Shown: positions 1 to 5,316 of the stretch, piece by piece
Position numbering within the stretch: position 1 is the first letter of the stretch
Layout: every line of letters starts with the position of its first letter
From: Treponema sp.
Lineage (GTDB): Bacteria > Spirochaetota > Spirochaetia > Treponematales > Treponemataceae
Direction: 5' to 3'
Length of the DNA stretch: 5,316 nucleotides
Assembly (NCBI GenBank): GCA_017617145.1
Contig: JAFZWX010000219.1
Span: 1 to 5,316, forward strand
Notes under the pieces: model-generated
Databases searched by the model: none
What the model saw: only the letters and a program-made list of their open reading frames with translations
Told to the model about the DNA's origin: nothing
Translations under genes and position numbers: made by a program

Positions 1-54
1 AATGTGGACATTCTCCAGGAACAGCTCCTGAAAATGTCCATCAAACCTAAATAA
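1..54 (+). CDS. Possible 3' end of an unidentified gene lying in the repeat arm
   Basis: Reading from base 1 gives NVDILQEQLLKMSIKPK and then TAA at 52-54. The stretch has the look of a charged amphipathic helix followed by a basic tail, which would suit a protein C-terminus. If it is real, the gene starts outside the window, and because the same codons lie inverted at the right end, the two copies point toward each other across the rpsT-rho block. That would fit an insertion-sequence transposase or another multicopy gene. The evidence is thin: only 17 codons are visible, no family motif can be seen, and another frame (from base 3) is also open for 15 codons. The same bases form a hairpin, so this could equally be non-coding repeat. 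Confidence 0.3.
   Translation, partial: NVDILQEQLLKMSIKPK
5..40. repeat. Imperfect hairpin inside the left repeat arm
   Basis: The outer stem tggacatt (5-12) pairs with aatgtcca (33-40). The inner stem cagga (16-20) pairs with tcctg (26-30) around the loop acagc. Three bases on one side and two on the other form the internal bulge. The same hairpin occurs in the right arm at 5281-5316. It could be a recombinase recognition structure or a by-product of coding sequence. Confidence 0.7.
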
Positions 55-122
55 TTTCGGTTAGAATTCTAACATGATTTACGGTTAGATTTCGGTTAGA
101 TTTTTACATGATTTAATACGTA
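5..122 (+). repeat. Left arm of a perfect terminal inverted repeat (at least 118 bp)
   Basis: Bases 5-122 are the exact reverse complement of 5199-5316; I compared them base by base and found no mismatch. The match fails at base 123 (t here, where base 5198 predicts g), so the inner boundary is real. The outer boundary is unknown because the window ends exactly where the right arm ends. Inside the arm are an imperfect hairpin (5-40), a 14-bp perfect palindrome gttagaattctaac (60-73), and two imperfect direct repeats (55-81 and 90-115). The innermost six bases, tacgta (117-122), are themselves palindromic. A long, perfectly conserved repeat of this kind usually marks a recently duplicated dispersed or mobile element. 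Which family it belongs to cannot be told from here. Confidence 0.95.
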
Positions 123-142
123 TAACAAATAGCAGTATTCAT

Positions 143-358
143 TCATTAGAAAAATATACGCTCCCGTGGAAAAGGATAACATCTAGAAAATAGACTTACT
201 TCCGCAGAGGTGCGTCTGCAAACTACGGCGAAGCTTGCAAGGAAAGATTTAACTCGCTACGCTCGGCAAGCGTCGATGTAGTTTGCAGCCACCCCTCAGC
301 TCACGTAAGTCTATTTTCAACGTCTACATATTTCCACTCCGCGTATATTTTTAAATGA
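143..358. repeat. Long imperfect palindrome (fold-back element), about 215 bp
   Basis: Complementary blocks are nested around a centre near base 252. They are ttcatt-like ends (143-147 with 354-358), 12 bp (150-161 with 341-352), gtggaaa (166-172 with 331-337), a perfect 14 bp gaaaatagacttac (186-199 with 305-318), a perfect 11 bp ctgcaaactac (216-226 with 278-288), and gcttgc (233-238 with 266-271). The loop is about 27 bases. The core is visibly richer in G and C than its AT-rich surroundings, which suggests an inserted dispersed element (a MITE or REP-like fold-back) rather than native spacer. There is no convincing target-site duplication. As RNA it would fold into one long cruciform-like stem. 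It lies upstream of the rpsT promoter, so it is probably not part of the rpsT leader. Confidence 0.85.
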
Positions 359-419
359 CTATATCCGGTCTAATTGTATTATGAGAATATATCAACATAT
401 AATTAATAAACCCCACTAT

Positions 420-448
420 TTGACATAAAATCCTATTTTTGATATATT
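420..448 (+). promoter_or_regulatory. Sigma70-type promoter of rpsT
   Basis: A perfect -35 box TTGACA (420-425) is followed by exactly 17 bases and the -10 box TATATT (443-448), one mismatch from TATAAT. Transcription should start near base 455, giving a leader of about 29 bases before the GTG at 484. The 61 bases between the fold-back element and this promoter (359-419) are AT-rich and show no other signal that I can defend. Confidence 0.8.
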
Positions 449-471
449 CTTGTAAATATCTATTATTTTTT

Positions 472-477
472 GGGGGT
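472..477 (+). promoter_or_regulatory. Ribosome binding site of rpsT (GGGGGT)
   Basis: GGGGGT can pair along its full length with the anti-Shine-Dalgarno sequence (3'-CCUCCA-5'), using one G-U wobble where the consensus has A. It lies six bases before the GTG at 484. It decides the start codon: the longer reading from TTG 439 has no such site and starts upstream of the predicted transcript. Confidence 0.7.
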
Positions 478-483
478 CACCAA

Positions 484-762
484 GTGGCAGGCAAAAAAAC
501 ATCTGCAGAGAAAAGATACGCTCAGAGCGAAGTTCGTAGACTTCATAATAAATCTATTAAGAGTGAATGCAGAACTTATGCAAAACAGTTTGTAGAAGCT
601 ATTCAGGCAAAAGATCAGAAACTTGCTGAAGAAAAATATAAGACTCTTCAGAAGGCTCTTGACAGCGCACGCAGTAAGGGTGTTCTTAAAAGAAACGCTG
701 TTTCTCGCAAGAAGTCAAGAATGATGAACCTTTATAATGCTACATTTAATGCAGCAAAATAA
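484..762 (+). CDS. rpsT: 30S ribosomal protein S20
   Basis: S20 is a small helical protein that binds 16S rRNA in the body of the 30S subunit and is needed for subunit assembly. The 92-residue product has the typical lysine- and arginine-rich N-terminus (MAGKKTSAEKR), followed by the helical segment with RRLHNKSIKSECRTY, and the C-terminal signature around residues 62-85 (DSARSKGVLKRNAVSRKKSR). This matches the usual family length of about 85-95 residues. I chose the GTG at 484 because it gives the family's N-terminus and has a Shine-Dalgarno site at the right distance. Starting at TTG 439 would add 15 hydrophobic residues unknown in S20 and would lie before the predicted transcription start. 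The gene has its own promoter upstream and terminator downstream, so it is probably a single-gene transcript. Confidence 0.96.
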   Translation: MAGKKTSAEKRYAQSEVRRLHNKSIKSECRTYAKQFVEAIQAKDQKLAEEKYKTLQKALDSARSKGVLKRNAVSRKKSRMMNLYNATFNAAK

Positions 763-781
763 CTTTTCTCCATCATATTAG

Positions 782-817
782 AAAATCCAACCAGACTAAA
801 TGGTTGGATTTTTTTTT
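782..817 (+). terminator. Rho-independent terminator of rpsT
   Basis: The stem aatccaacca (784-793) pairs perfectly with tggttggatt (801-810), closing a seven-base loop. A-T pairs can extend it outward to 782. A run of nine T (809-817) follows directly. It lies 20 bases after the rpsT stop and separates rpsT from the HU gene. Confidence 0.93.
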
Positions 818-861
818 ATTACCCCAATGTATAAATTAATTATTCTTACCGATAATTAATT

Positions 862-1167
862 ATGGCAAAAATAATTAAGGCAGATCTTGTAGAAGAAGTC
901 TTTCATACAACAAATCTCCCTAAGAATGAAATTAATACAATAACCGATGCTCTTTTTACAGAAATCAAAAATGCACTCTGTAATGGAAACTCAATTGAAT
1001 TAAGAAATTTTGGTACATTCGAGCCACGTCTGCGTAAAGGAAAATCAAATGCCCGTAATCCACGTACTGGAGAAATTGTTCAGGGCGAAACTCATTATGT
1101 AGCAGTTTTTAAAGCAGGCAGGGAATTAAAAGAAAAAATATGGACACTAAAAAAATCAGAAAAATAA
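862..1167 (+). CDS. hup: HU/IHF-family nucleoid DNA-binding protein
   Basis: These small dimeric proteins bend and compact DNA by reaching into the minor groove with two beta arms. The 101-residue product shows the helical dimerisation half (residues 1-46), the turn RNFGTFEPR (48-56), the arm tip RNPRTGE (65-71) with the intercalating proline at 67, and the closing VAVFKAGRELKEKI (80-93). Family members are usually 90-100 residues. Here the last eight or so residues (WTLKKSEK) form a basic tail encoded where the gene overlaps lnt. HU and IHF subunits cannot be separated with certainty from this sequence, so the symbol is a family name. No Shine-Dalgarno site is visible before the ATG. A TATAAA at 830-835 could be a -10 box, but its best -35 (TTGGAT, 804-809) is 20 bases away and lies inside the terminator, so the promoter remains uncertain. 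Confidence 0.93.
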   Translation: MAKIIKADLVEEVFHTTNLPKNEINTITDALFTEIKNALCNGNSIELRNFGTFEPRLRKGKSNARNPRTGEIVQGETHYVAVFKAGRELKEKIWTLKKSEK

Positions 1168-2864
1168 GAATAAAAAATTTTTTTTTGTGTAGTTGTCTCG
1201 TTATTTTAGGTGAACTGCTTTTTACATTGGCCAATCCAAATCCTGTAATTAAACATGGTCTTTCATTTTTTGGATGGTTCATGTATGTCCCTTTTTTGTT
1301 TCTTATTAAAAAATCATTTACAAAAACATGCTGGCTTTATTCTGGAATTTATGGTGTTCTTTGTGTGTGTTCTTATGCTTACTGGCTGTATAATTATAAT
1401 CCATTATGTCTTTTTATAGCCATTCCTATTTCTTTTTTAGCAACAGCATTTCTTGGATTCGTTCTTAAACTAATCGAAAAACTTTTTATTAAAAATGCAT
1501 GGCTTGTTCAGTTTCTGGTTCTTTGTACTTTTGATTATCTTCGTACACTTGGATTTCTTGGCATACATTACGGACTTGCAGCTTATACACAATGGCAGTT
1601 TAATTCATTAATTCAATTTTCTTCTGTTGCAGGTGTTTTCGGGTTAAATGCAATAATAATTTTTTCATCGGCTGTTATTTTTGCATTTCTTTCAAAATCA
1701 GAAGATAAACAGAATTTACAGAAACGCATGATAAGTGATGATATGCATTATGATGGTGCAACATATATAAATTATGTTTCAGAAAATTCTCGAAAAATGG
1801 AATATACATCTTTAAAAATCCCTGTTGTGGCTTTTAGTATATGGGTAGTTCTTATTATTTTAATACTTATTCAGGGTAAAATTAAACTTCGGAAAAATAA
1901 CGATTATAAAACTGTTACTACTGTCGCAATTCAACATAATGATAATCCAGATGAAAATGGAATTGAAAATTTCAACGAAAGTGTTCAACGGCTTATGAAA
2001 CTCACAGATGAAGCTTTTGAAATTAATCCGAATATAAAAATGGTCATCTGGCCAGAAACTGCGGTTGTTCCTTCAATAATTTATCATTCAAAGAGTGAAC
2101 AGAATACCGATAGAAAAAAACTTGTCAATCATGTAATTGATTATTTTAAAAATCACAATGCAAGTTTTATTACTGGAAATCAGCATATAGATACGAACAG
2201 TGAAAATGGAAGCAGAATTTATTATAATTCGGCTCTTTTGTTTAATGAAAAAAAAGGTGGGGCAGCCGTAAATCCAGAAATCTATAACAAAATACATCTT
2301 GTACCTTTTTCAGAATATTTTCCTTATGAAAAGTATTTTCCACATATATATAAATCATTGTTAGAAAAACAGAAATTCTTTTCGGAACCAGGTGATGAAA
2401 TAAAGATTTTTAAAACAAACGGACTTTCTATTTATACCCCAATCTGTTTTGAAAACACATTTCCAGATCTGTGCAGACAAGCATATAAAAAAGGTGCACG
2501 CTGCTTTATCTGTCTTGTTAATGATTCCTGGTCAAAAAGTGAATCTTGCCAGTATGAGCATCTTGCTATGGCAAAATTCAGGGCAATAGAAAATGGAGTT
2601 CCCGTAGCGGTTAGTTCAGTTTCTGGTCAGACTGCTTTTATAGACAAAAATGGATGCCTCATGTCAATGGCAGTTCCTTTTACTGAATCTTATGTAATTG
2701 GAGAGCTTGCAATTATTCCTCAAGACCAGCAGCCTACAGTTTATAACAAAACTGGTGATATTTTTGGTTATGGAATTGCTTTTTTATTGCTTGCTGTGTT
2801 GATAATTCGTGGTTTAATTGCTATAATAAATAAAGTTTTATGTCAGAACGCACAGAAACAGTAA
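1140..2864 (+). CDS. lnt: Apolipoprotein N-acyltransferase
   Basis: Lnt adds the third acyl chain to the N-terminal cysteine of lipoproteins, using phospholipid as donor, at the outer face of the inner membrane. The 574-residue product has about seven hydrophobic segments (roughly 13-33, 42-57, 63-80, 88-113, 118-135, 158-185, 226-246), a nitrilase-fold domain (about 257-530) and a C-terminal membrane helix (543-565), the known Lnt topology. The catalytic triad is present: E306 in WPET, K384 in NKIHLVPFSEY and C436 in ICFEN. The K-to-C spacing of 52 equals that of E. coli Lnt (K335, C387). NDSW and FRAIENG are also conserved. The protein is longer than E. coli Lnt, partly from a charged loop at 186-225 predicted to be cytoplasmic. 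The ATG lies 28 bases inside the HU gene with only a weak purine-rich stretch before it, which points to translational coupling. Confidence 0.95.
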   Translation: MDTKKIRKIRIKNFFLCSCLVILGELLFTLANPNPVIKHGLSFFGWFMYVPFLFLIKKSFTKTCWLYSGIYGVLCVCSYAYWLYNYNPLCLFIAIPISFLATAFLGFVLKLIEKLFIKNAWLVQFLVLCTFDYLRTLGFLGIHYGLAAYTQWQFNSLIQFSSVAGVFGLNAIIIFSSAVIFAFLSKSEDKQNLQKRMISDDMHYDGATYINYVSENSRKMEYTSLKIPVVAFSIWVVLIILILIQGKIKLRKNNDYKTVTTVAIQHNDNPDENGIENFNESVQRLMKLTDEAFEINPNIKMVIWPETAVVPSIIYHSKSEQNTDRKKLVNHVIDYFKNHNASFITGNQHIDTNSENGSRIYYNSALLFNEKKGGAAVNPEIYNKIHLVPFSEYFPYEKYFPHIYKSLLEKQKFFSEPGDEIKIFKTNGLSIYTPICFENTFPDLCRQAYKKGARCFICLVNDSWSKSESCQYEHLAMAKFRAIENGVPVAVSSVSGQTAFIDKNGCLMSMAVPFTESYVIGELAIIPQDQQPTVYNKTGDIFGYGIAFLLLAVLIIRGLIAIINKVLCQNAQKQ

Positions 2865-3268
2865 AAAAGAATATCACAATTTTTGGCTCAGAAACTGAAT
2901 TTGACGGAACCCTTGAGTTCAAAGACAGACTTGTAATAACAGGAAAGTTTTCAGGTAAAATTATTGCACCAACTGGTGAACTTGAAATTGCAAAAAATGC
3001 CACTTGTGATGTAGAAAGTATACAGGCTTCTTCAATTGTAGTATGCGGATCTGTAAAAGGAAATATGAATGCTTCGGAACGCGTTGAAATTTGTTCCGGC
3101 AGCATGGTTGAAAGTGATATTACAACTGCACGAATAAGAATAGCAAATAATGTTGAATTCAATGGACAGGTAACAATGCTCGATGAAGAGCCGGATGTTG
3201 ATATTTTTTCAGTTGCATCTTCAGAATTCAAACAGGCAATGCTCATTCACACTGATGTAGTAAAATAA
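2840..3268 (+). CDS. Bactofilin family cytoskeletal protein
   Basis: Bactofilins polymerise without nucleotide into filaments that act as scaffolds for cell-wall enzymes and cell shape. The 142-residue product matches the family layout: a short polar N-terminus (1-12), a right-handed beta-helix core (about 13-113) made of repeated short strands with regular small, hydrophobic and glycine positions (FDGTLEFKDRLVITGKFSGK at 21-40; SIVVCGSVKGNM at 65-76; INGX-like turns such as EFNGQV at 106-111), and a short acidic tail (114-142). There is no membrane segment or signal peptide, so it is probably cytosolic, perhaps membrane-associated. The ATG overlaps the end of lnt by 25 bases without a strong ribosome binding site, so translation is probably coupled to lnt. 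A nearly full-length antisense reading frame over the same bases is taken as a shadow. The family call is firm; the specific role in this organism is not known. Confidence 0.88.
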   Translation: MSERTETVKKNITIFGSETEFDGTLEFKDRLVITGKFSGKIIAPTGELEIAKNATCDVESIQASSIVVCGSVKGNMNASERVEICSGSMVESDITTARIRIANNVEFNGQVTMLDEEPDVDIFSVASSEFKQAMLIHTDVVK

Positions 3269-3304
3269 TAGTTTTTTTTAAATCATATACATTTTTATTT
3301 TAAT

Positions 3305-3308
3305 GGAG
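3305..3308 (+). promoter_or_regulatory. Ribosome binding site of rho
   Basis: GGAG lies eight bases before the ATG at 3317, a clear site in an otherwise very AT-rich 48-base gap (3269-3316). That gap has no stem followed by a T run, so rho may be read through from the bactofilin gene. I found no -35/-10 pair in it that I would defend. Confidence 0.75.
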
Positions 3309-3316
3309 AATTTTTA

Positions 3317-5023
3317 ATGGCAACATTAAGAAGAAAGCGCAGTGAAGAACCAATTGCTGCGCAGGAAGACAACGGACAGACTTCTCTTGGTCTGGAAGAG
3401 CAGGTTCAGGAAGGTGAAAATTCCCAGCAGGAAAATCCCGAAAAGGTAGTAGTACGAAAAAAACGGGTTGTAAAAGTAAAAGCTGAGGAAGGAACTGAAA
3501 CACCTGCAGCAGCTGTTACAGAAGAAACAGCACAATCTGCAGACGATACTGCTGCAAATCCTCAAGTGCAAGAAACAAATCCTTCCGAAGAACATACCTT
3601 CAAAAAAAATCAATCATATTATAATAACAAACGAAACGGCATGAATAAACGACCTTATGGACGCTCGTATCCAACACCAAGTGGCGAAATTTCTGAAGCA
3701 ATTGCGCAGGAAACCGCAGCAACAGCAGAGGATAACGCAAATAAACCTCGTCTTTTAATTAATGACCTTACTATAAAATCAATGCCGGAACTTCGTGAGC
3801 TTGCAATGCAGTATGGCTTTACTGCCGATGATCTTGCTCCAATGAAAAAACAGGATTTGATTTTTGTAATCTTAAAGGCACATACAGAACATGGTGGAAT
3901 TATTTTTGCTTCCGGTGCTTTGGAAATTTTGCCGGATGGTTATGGATTTTTGCGCAGCCCGCAGAATTCATATCTTCCTGGTCCTGATGATATTTATATT
4001 TCACCAAGCCAGATTCGTTTGTTCAACCTTAAAACAGGCGATACTGTTTACGGACAAACACGTTCTCCAAAAGAAGGTGAACGATTCTTTGCCTTGCTTC
4101 GTATAGAAAGTGTAAACTTTGATGAACCACGCATTGCACAAACCCGTGTTCCTTTCGAAAACTTAACACCGCTTTATCCTGATGAAAAACTTCGTCTTGA
4201 AACAGTAAGCACAGAAGTTTCAACTCGTATCGTTGATTTGTTTGCTCCAATCGGAAAAGGACAGCGTCTTTTGATTGTTGCACCTCCAAAAGCCGGTAAA
4301 ACAATTCTTATGCAGAAAATTGCAAATGCCATTACCACAAATAACCCAGAAGTTTATCTTATTGTACTTTTGATTGATGAACGTCCTGAGGAAGTTACCG
4401 AAATGGAACGAGCAATTAAGGGTGAAGTTATTTCTTCTACCTTTGATGAACAGGCTACACGCCACGTTCAGGTTGCCGAAATGGTTTTGGAAAAGGCAAA
4501 ACGCCTTGTTGAGCATAAGCGTGATGTTGTAATTCTTCTTGATTCAATCACTCGTCTTGCACGCGCCTATAACCAGACAGTTCAGACTAGTGGTAAGGTT
4601 CTTTCTGGTGGTGTTGACTCTAACGCCTTGTTCAAGCCAAAGCGCTTCTTTGGTGCCGCACGTAATGTAGAAGAGGGTGGTTCCCTTACAATTATTTCTA
4701 CTGCTCTTATTGAAACTGGTTCGCGCATGGATGAAGTTATTTTTGAAGAGTTCAAGGGAACCGGTAACAGTGAAATTGACCTCGACCGCAAGCTTGCCGA
4801 ACGTCGTCTTTTCCCTGCAATCAATATCAAAAAATCCGGAACCCGTAAGGAAGAACTTCTTCTTACCGAAAACGAACTTCAGAAAATCTGGATTTTGCGC
4901 AAGGTATTAAACCCAATGGAAGACGTAGAAATTACCGAACTCATCCTTGACCGAATGAAGAAGAGTAAGACAAACGAAGCTTTCCTGGCCAGTATGAATG
5001 CAGGAACTGCGGGAATAGAGTAG
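3317..5023 (+). CDS. rho: Transcription termination factor Rho
   Basis: Rho is a hexameric RNA helicase that binds untranslated RNA, runs along it with ATP and releases RNA polymerase. The 568-residue product has the Rho N-terminal helical domain (about 149-190), the primary RNA-binding cold-shock-like domain (about 193-265, with [13 protein letters not shown]) and the ATPase core. Walker A is APPKAGKT (322-329), the catalytic pair is E355/R356 in DERPEE, Walker B ends at D409 (VVILLDS), the Q-loop is [11 protein letters not shown] (424-434) and the arginine finger is R510 in SGTRKEE. All sit 144 residues beyond their E. coli counterparts (K181, K184, E211, R212, D265, R366), so the core has no net gap over this span. 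The difference is an N-terminal extension of about 147 low-complexity residues. The start is supported by GGAG eight bases upstream. The last codons run into repeat DNA. Confidence 0.98.
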   Translation: MATLRRKRSEEPIAAQEDNGQTSLGLEEQVQEGENSQQENPEKVVVRKKRVVKVKAEEGTETPAAAVTEETAQSADDTAANPQVQETNPSEEHTFKKNQSYYNNKRNGMNKRPYGRSYPTPSGEISEAIAQETAATAEDNANKPRLLINDLTIKSMPELRELAMQYGFTADDLAPMKKQDLIFVILKAHTEHGGIIFASGALEILPDGYGFLRSPQNSYLPGPDDIYISPSQIRLFNLKTGDTVYGQTRSPKEGERFFALLRIESVNFDEPRIAQTRVPFENLTPLYPDEKLRLETVSTEVSTRIVDLFAPIGKGQRLLIVAPPKAGKTILMQKIANAITTNNPEVYLIVLLIDERPEEVTEMERAIKGEVISSTFDEQATRHVQVAEMVLEKAKRLVEHKRDVVILLDSITRLARAYNQTVQTSGKVLSGGVDSNALFKPKRFFGAARNVEEGGSLTIISTALIETGSRMDEVIFEEFKGTGNSEIDLDRKLAERRLFPAINIKKSGTRKEELLLTENELQKIWILRKVLNPMEDVEITELILDRMKKSKTNEAFLASMNAGTAGIE

Positions 5024-5033
5024 ATTAGGGGAT

Positions 5034-5199
5034 AGGGAATAGTAAATAGGGAATAGTAAAATAGTTAATAGTATAGCGGGGTTTTTAAGGGGCGCAGCGC
5101 CCTTAGGCGAAGGGGGTGTGGTGAAGACTGCAGGGCTGAACCCAGGGGGAAGGCTTTCCCCCTCAAATACTATTTACTATACCCTATTTACTATACCCT
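5034..5199. repeat. Second fold-back element, with 14-bp direct repeats and a G/C-rich core
   Basis: The left limb (about 5034-5074) holds two near-identical 14-base units beginning agggaatagtaaat. The right limb (about 5168-5199) holds two exact units tatttactataccc and is close to the reverse complement of the left, apart from a-for-t changes and about seven extra bases on the left. Between the limbs is a G/C-rich core (5077-5164) quite unlike the rest of the window. It contains two local hairpins, at 5087-5104 and 5145-5162. The element starts about ten bases after the rho stop and joins the right terminal repeat arm without spacer. It fills the whole region after rho. It looks like a dispersed palindromic repeat rather than a gene. 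Confidence 0.8.
5145..5162. repeat. Strong hairpin downstream of rho
   Basis: The perfect 7-bp stem gggggaa (5145-5151) pairs with ttccccc (5156-5162) around the loop ggct. No T run follows on either strand, so it does not meet the form of a rho-independent terminator, but it could stabilise or trim the 3' end of the rho transcript. Confidence 0.75.
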
Positions 5200-5316
5200 A
5201 CGTATTAAATCATGTAAAAATCTAACCGAAATCTAACCGTAAATCATGTTAGAATTCTAACCGAAATTATTTAGGTTTGATGGACATTTTCAGGAGCTGT
5301 TCCTGGAGAATGTCCA
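5199..5316 (-). repeat. Right arm of the perfect terminal inverted repeat
   Basis: This is the exact reverse complement of 5-122, with the same hairpin (5281-5316), palindrome (5248-5261) and subterminal repeats in mirror order. The arm runs to the last base of the window, so the true repeat may extend further. It follows directly on the right limb of the fold-back element after rho. Confidence 0.95.
5267..5316 (-). CDS. Possible 3' end of a second copy of the gene at the left end
   Basis: On the minus strand the arm encodes the same tail as bases 5-54: DILQEQLLKMSIKPK from the first full codon (5314-5312), then TAA at 5269-5267. As on the left, this is a tentative reading of a very short open stretch. 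If correct, two copies of one gene face inward on either side of the rpsT-rho block. Confidence 0.28.
   Translation of the reverse strand, partial: DILQEQLLKMSIKPK

Noticed and set aside
82..100. GTTAGAT motifs resembling integron attC core sites (GTTRRRY)
   Set aside because: The matching inverse core is not placed as in attC; the motifs occur as direct repeats, and no integrase or cassette structure is visible.
55..115. Short regular repeats considered as a CRISPR remnant
   Set aside because: Units are about 10-27 bases, spacers are not unique sequences of constant length, and no cas gene is present.
439..483. TTG start at 439 giving a 107-residue S20
   Set aside because: It adds 15 hydrophobic residues not seen in the family, lacks a ribosome binding site and overlaps the -10 box of the predicted promoter.
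804..835. TTGGAT / TATAAA as a promoter for the HU gene
   Set aside because: The spacing is 20 bases and the -35 falls inside the rpsT terminator stem, so it is too weak to list as a feature.
2821..3246. Antisense reading frame of 141 residues over the bactofilin gene
   Set aside because: It mirrors a well-supported gene, has no family features, and its serine/threonine-rich composition is typical of an antisense shadow.
3326..3613. Antisense frames over the start of rho with many Phe, Cys and Leu residues
   Set aside because: They are the complement of the Glu/Gln/Ala-rich Rho extension and have no ribosome binding site or recognisable domain.
4029..4910. Other open frames within rho on both strands
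   Set aside because: They lie inside the highly conserved Rho ATPase core and show no independent coding signal.
5087..5162. Hairpins after rho considered as a rho-independent terminator
   Set aside because: The stems are strong but neither strand has a T run directly after them.

Overview
The window looks like a piece of an AT-rich spirochaete chromosome, most likely Treponema or a close relative. That placement rests on the order of five same-strand genes: rpsT (ribosomal protein S20), an HU/IHF-family DNA-binding protein, lnt (apolipoprotein N-acyltransferase), a bactofilin, and rho. From memory, T. pallidum has a similar order (DNA-binding protein II, Lnt, a small protein, Rho around TP0251-TP0254). 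I could not run a search to confirm it.

Layout. Bases 1-122 hold a repeat arm whose exact reverse complement is at the other end of the window. Bases 143-358 form a long imperfect palindrome. A clear sigma70-type promoter (420-448) and a wobble-type Shine-Dalgarno site drive rpsT from a GTG start, and a rho-independent terminator follows rpsT. The HU, lnt and bactofilin genes then overlap end to start by 28 and 25 bases, so they form one translationally coupled unit. rho follows after a 48-base gap with its own ribosome binding site. Behind rho lies a second fold-back repeat (about 5034-5199), built from 14-base direct repeats around a G/C-rich core. It runs straight into the right-hand repeat arm (5199-5316).

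The genes are ordinary core functions: translation (S20), nucleoid structure (HU), the last step of lipoprotein maturation (Lnt), cell-shape scaffolding (bactofilin) and transcription termination (Rho). All expected catalytic residues of Lnt and Rho are present. I see no defence system, toxin or secondary-metabolite genes.

The unusual content is the flanking DNA. A perfect inverted repeat of at least 118 bp frames the whole gene block, and each arm carries internal repeats and may encode the last residues of a multicopy, possibly mobile, gene. Inside the arms, each side has an unrelated long fold-back element. The window may be a housekeeping block between two inverted copies of a repeat family, or an assembly contig that ends inside such copies.
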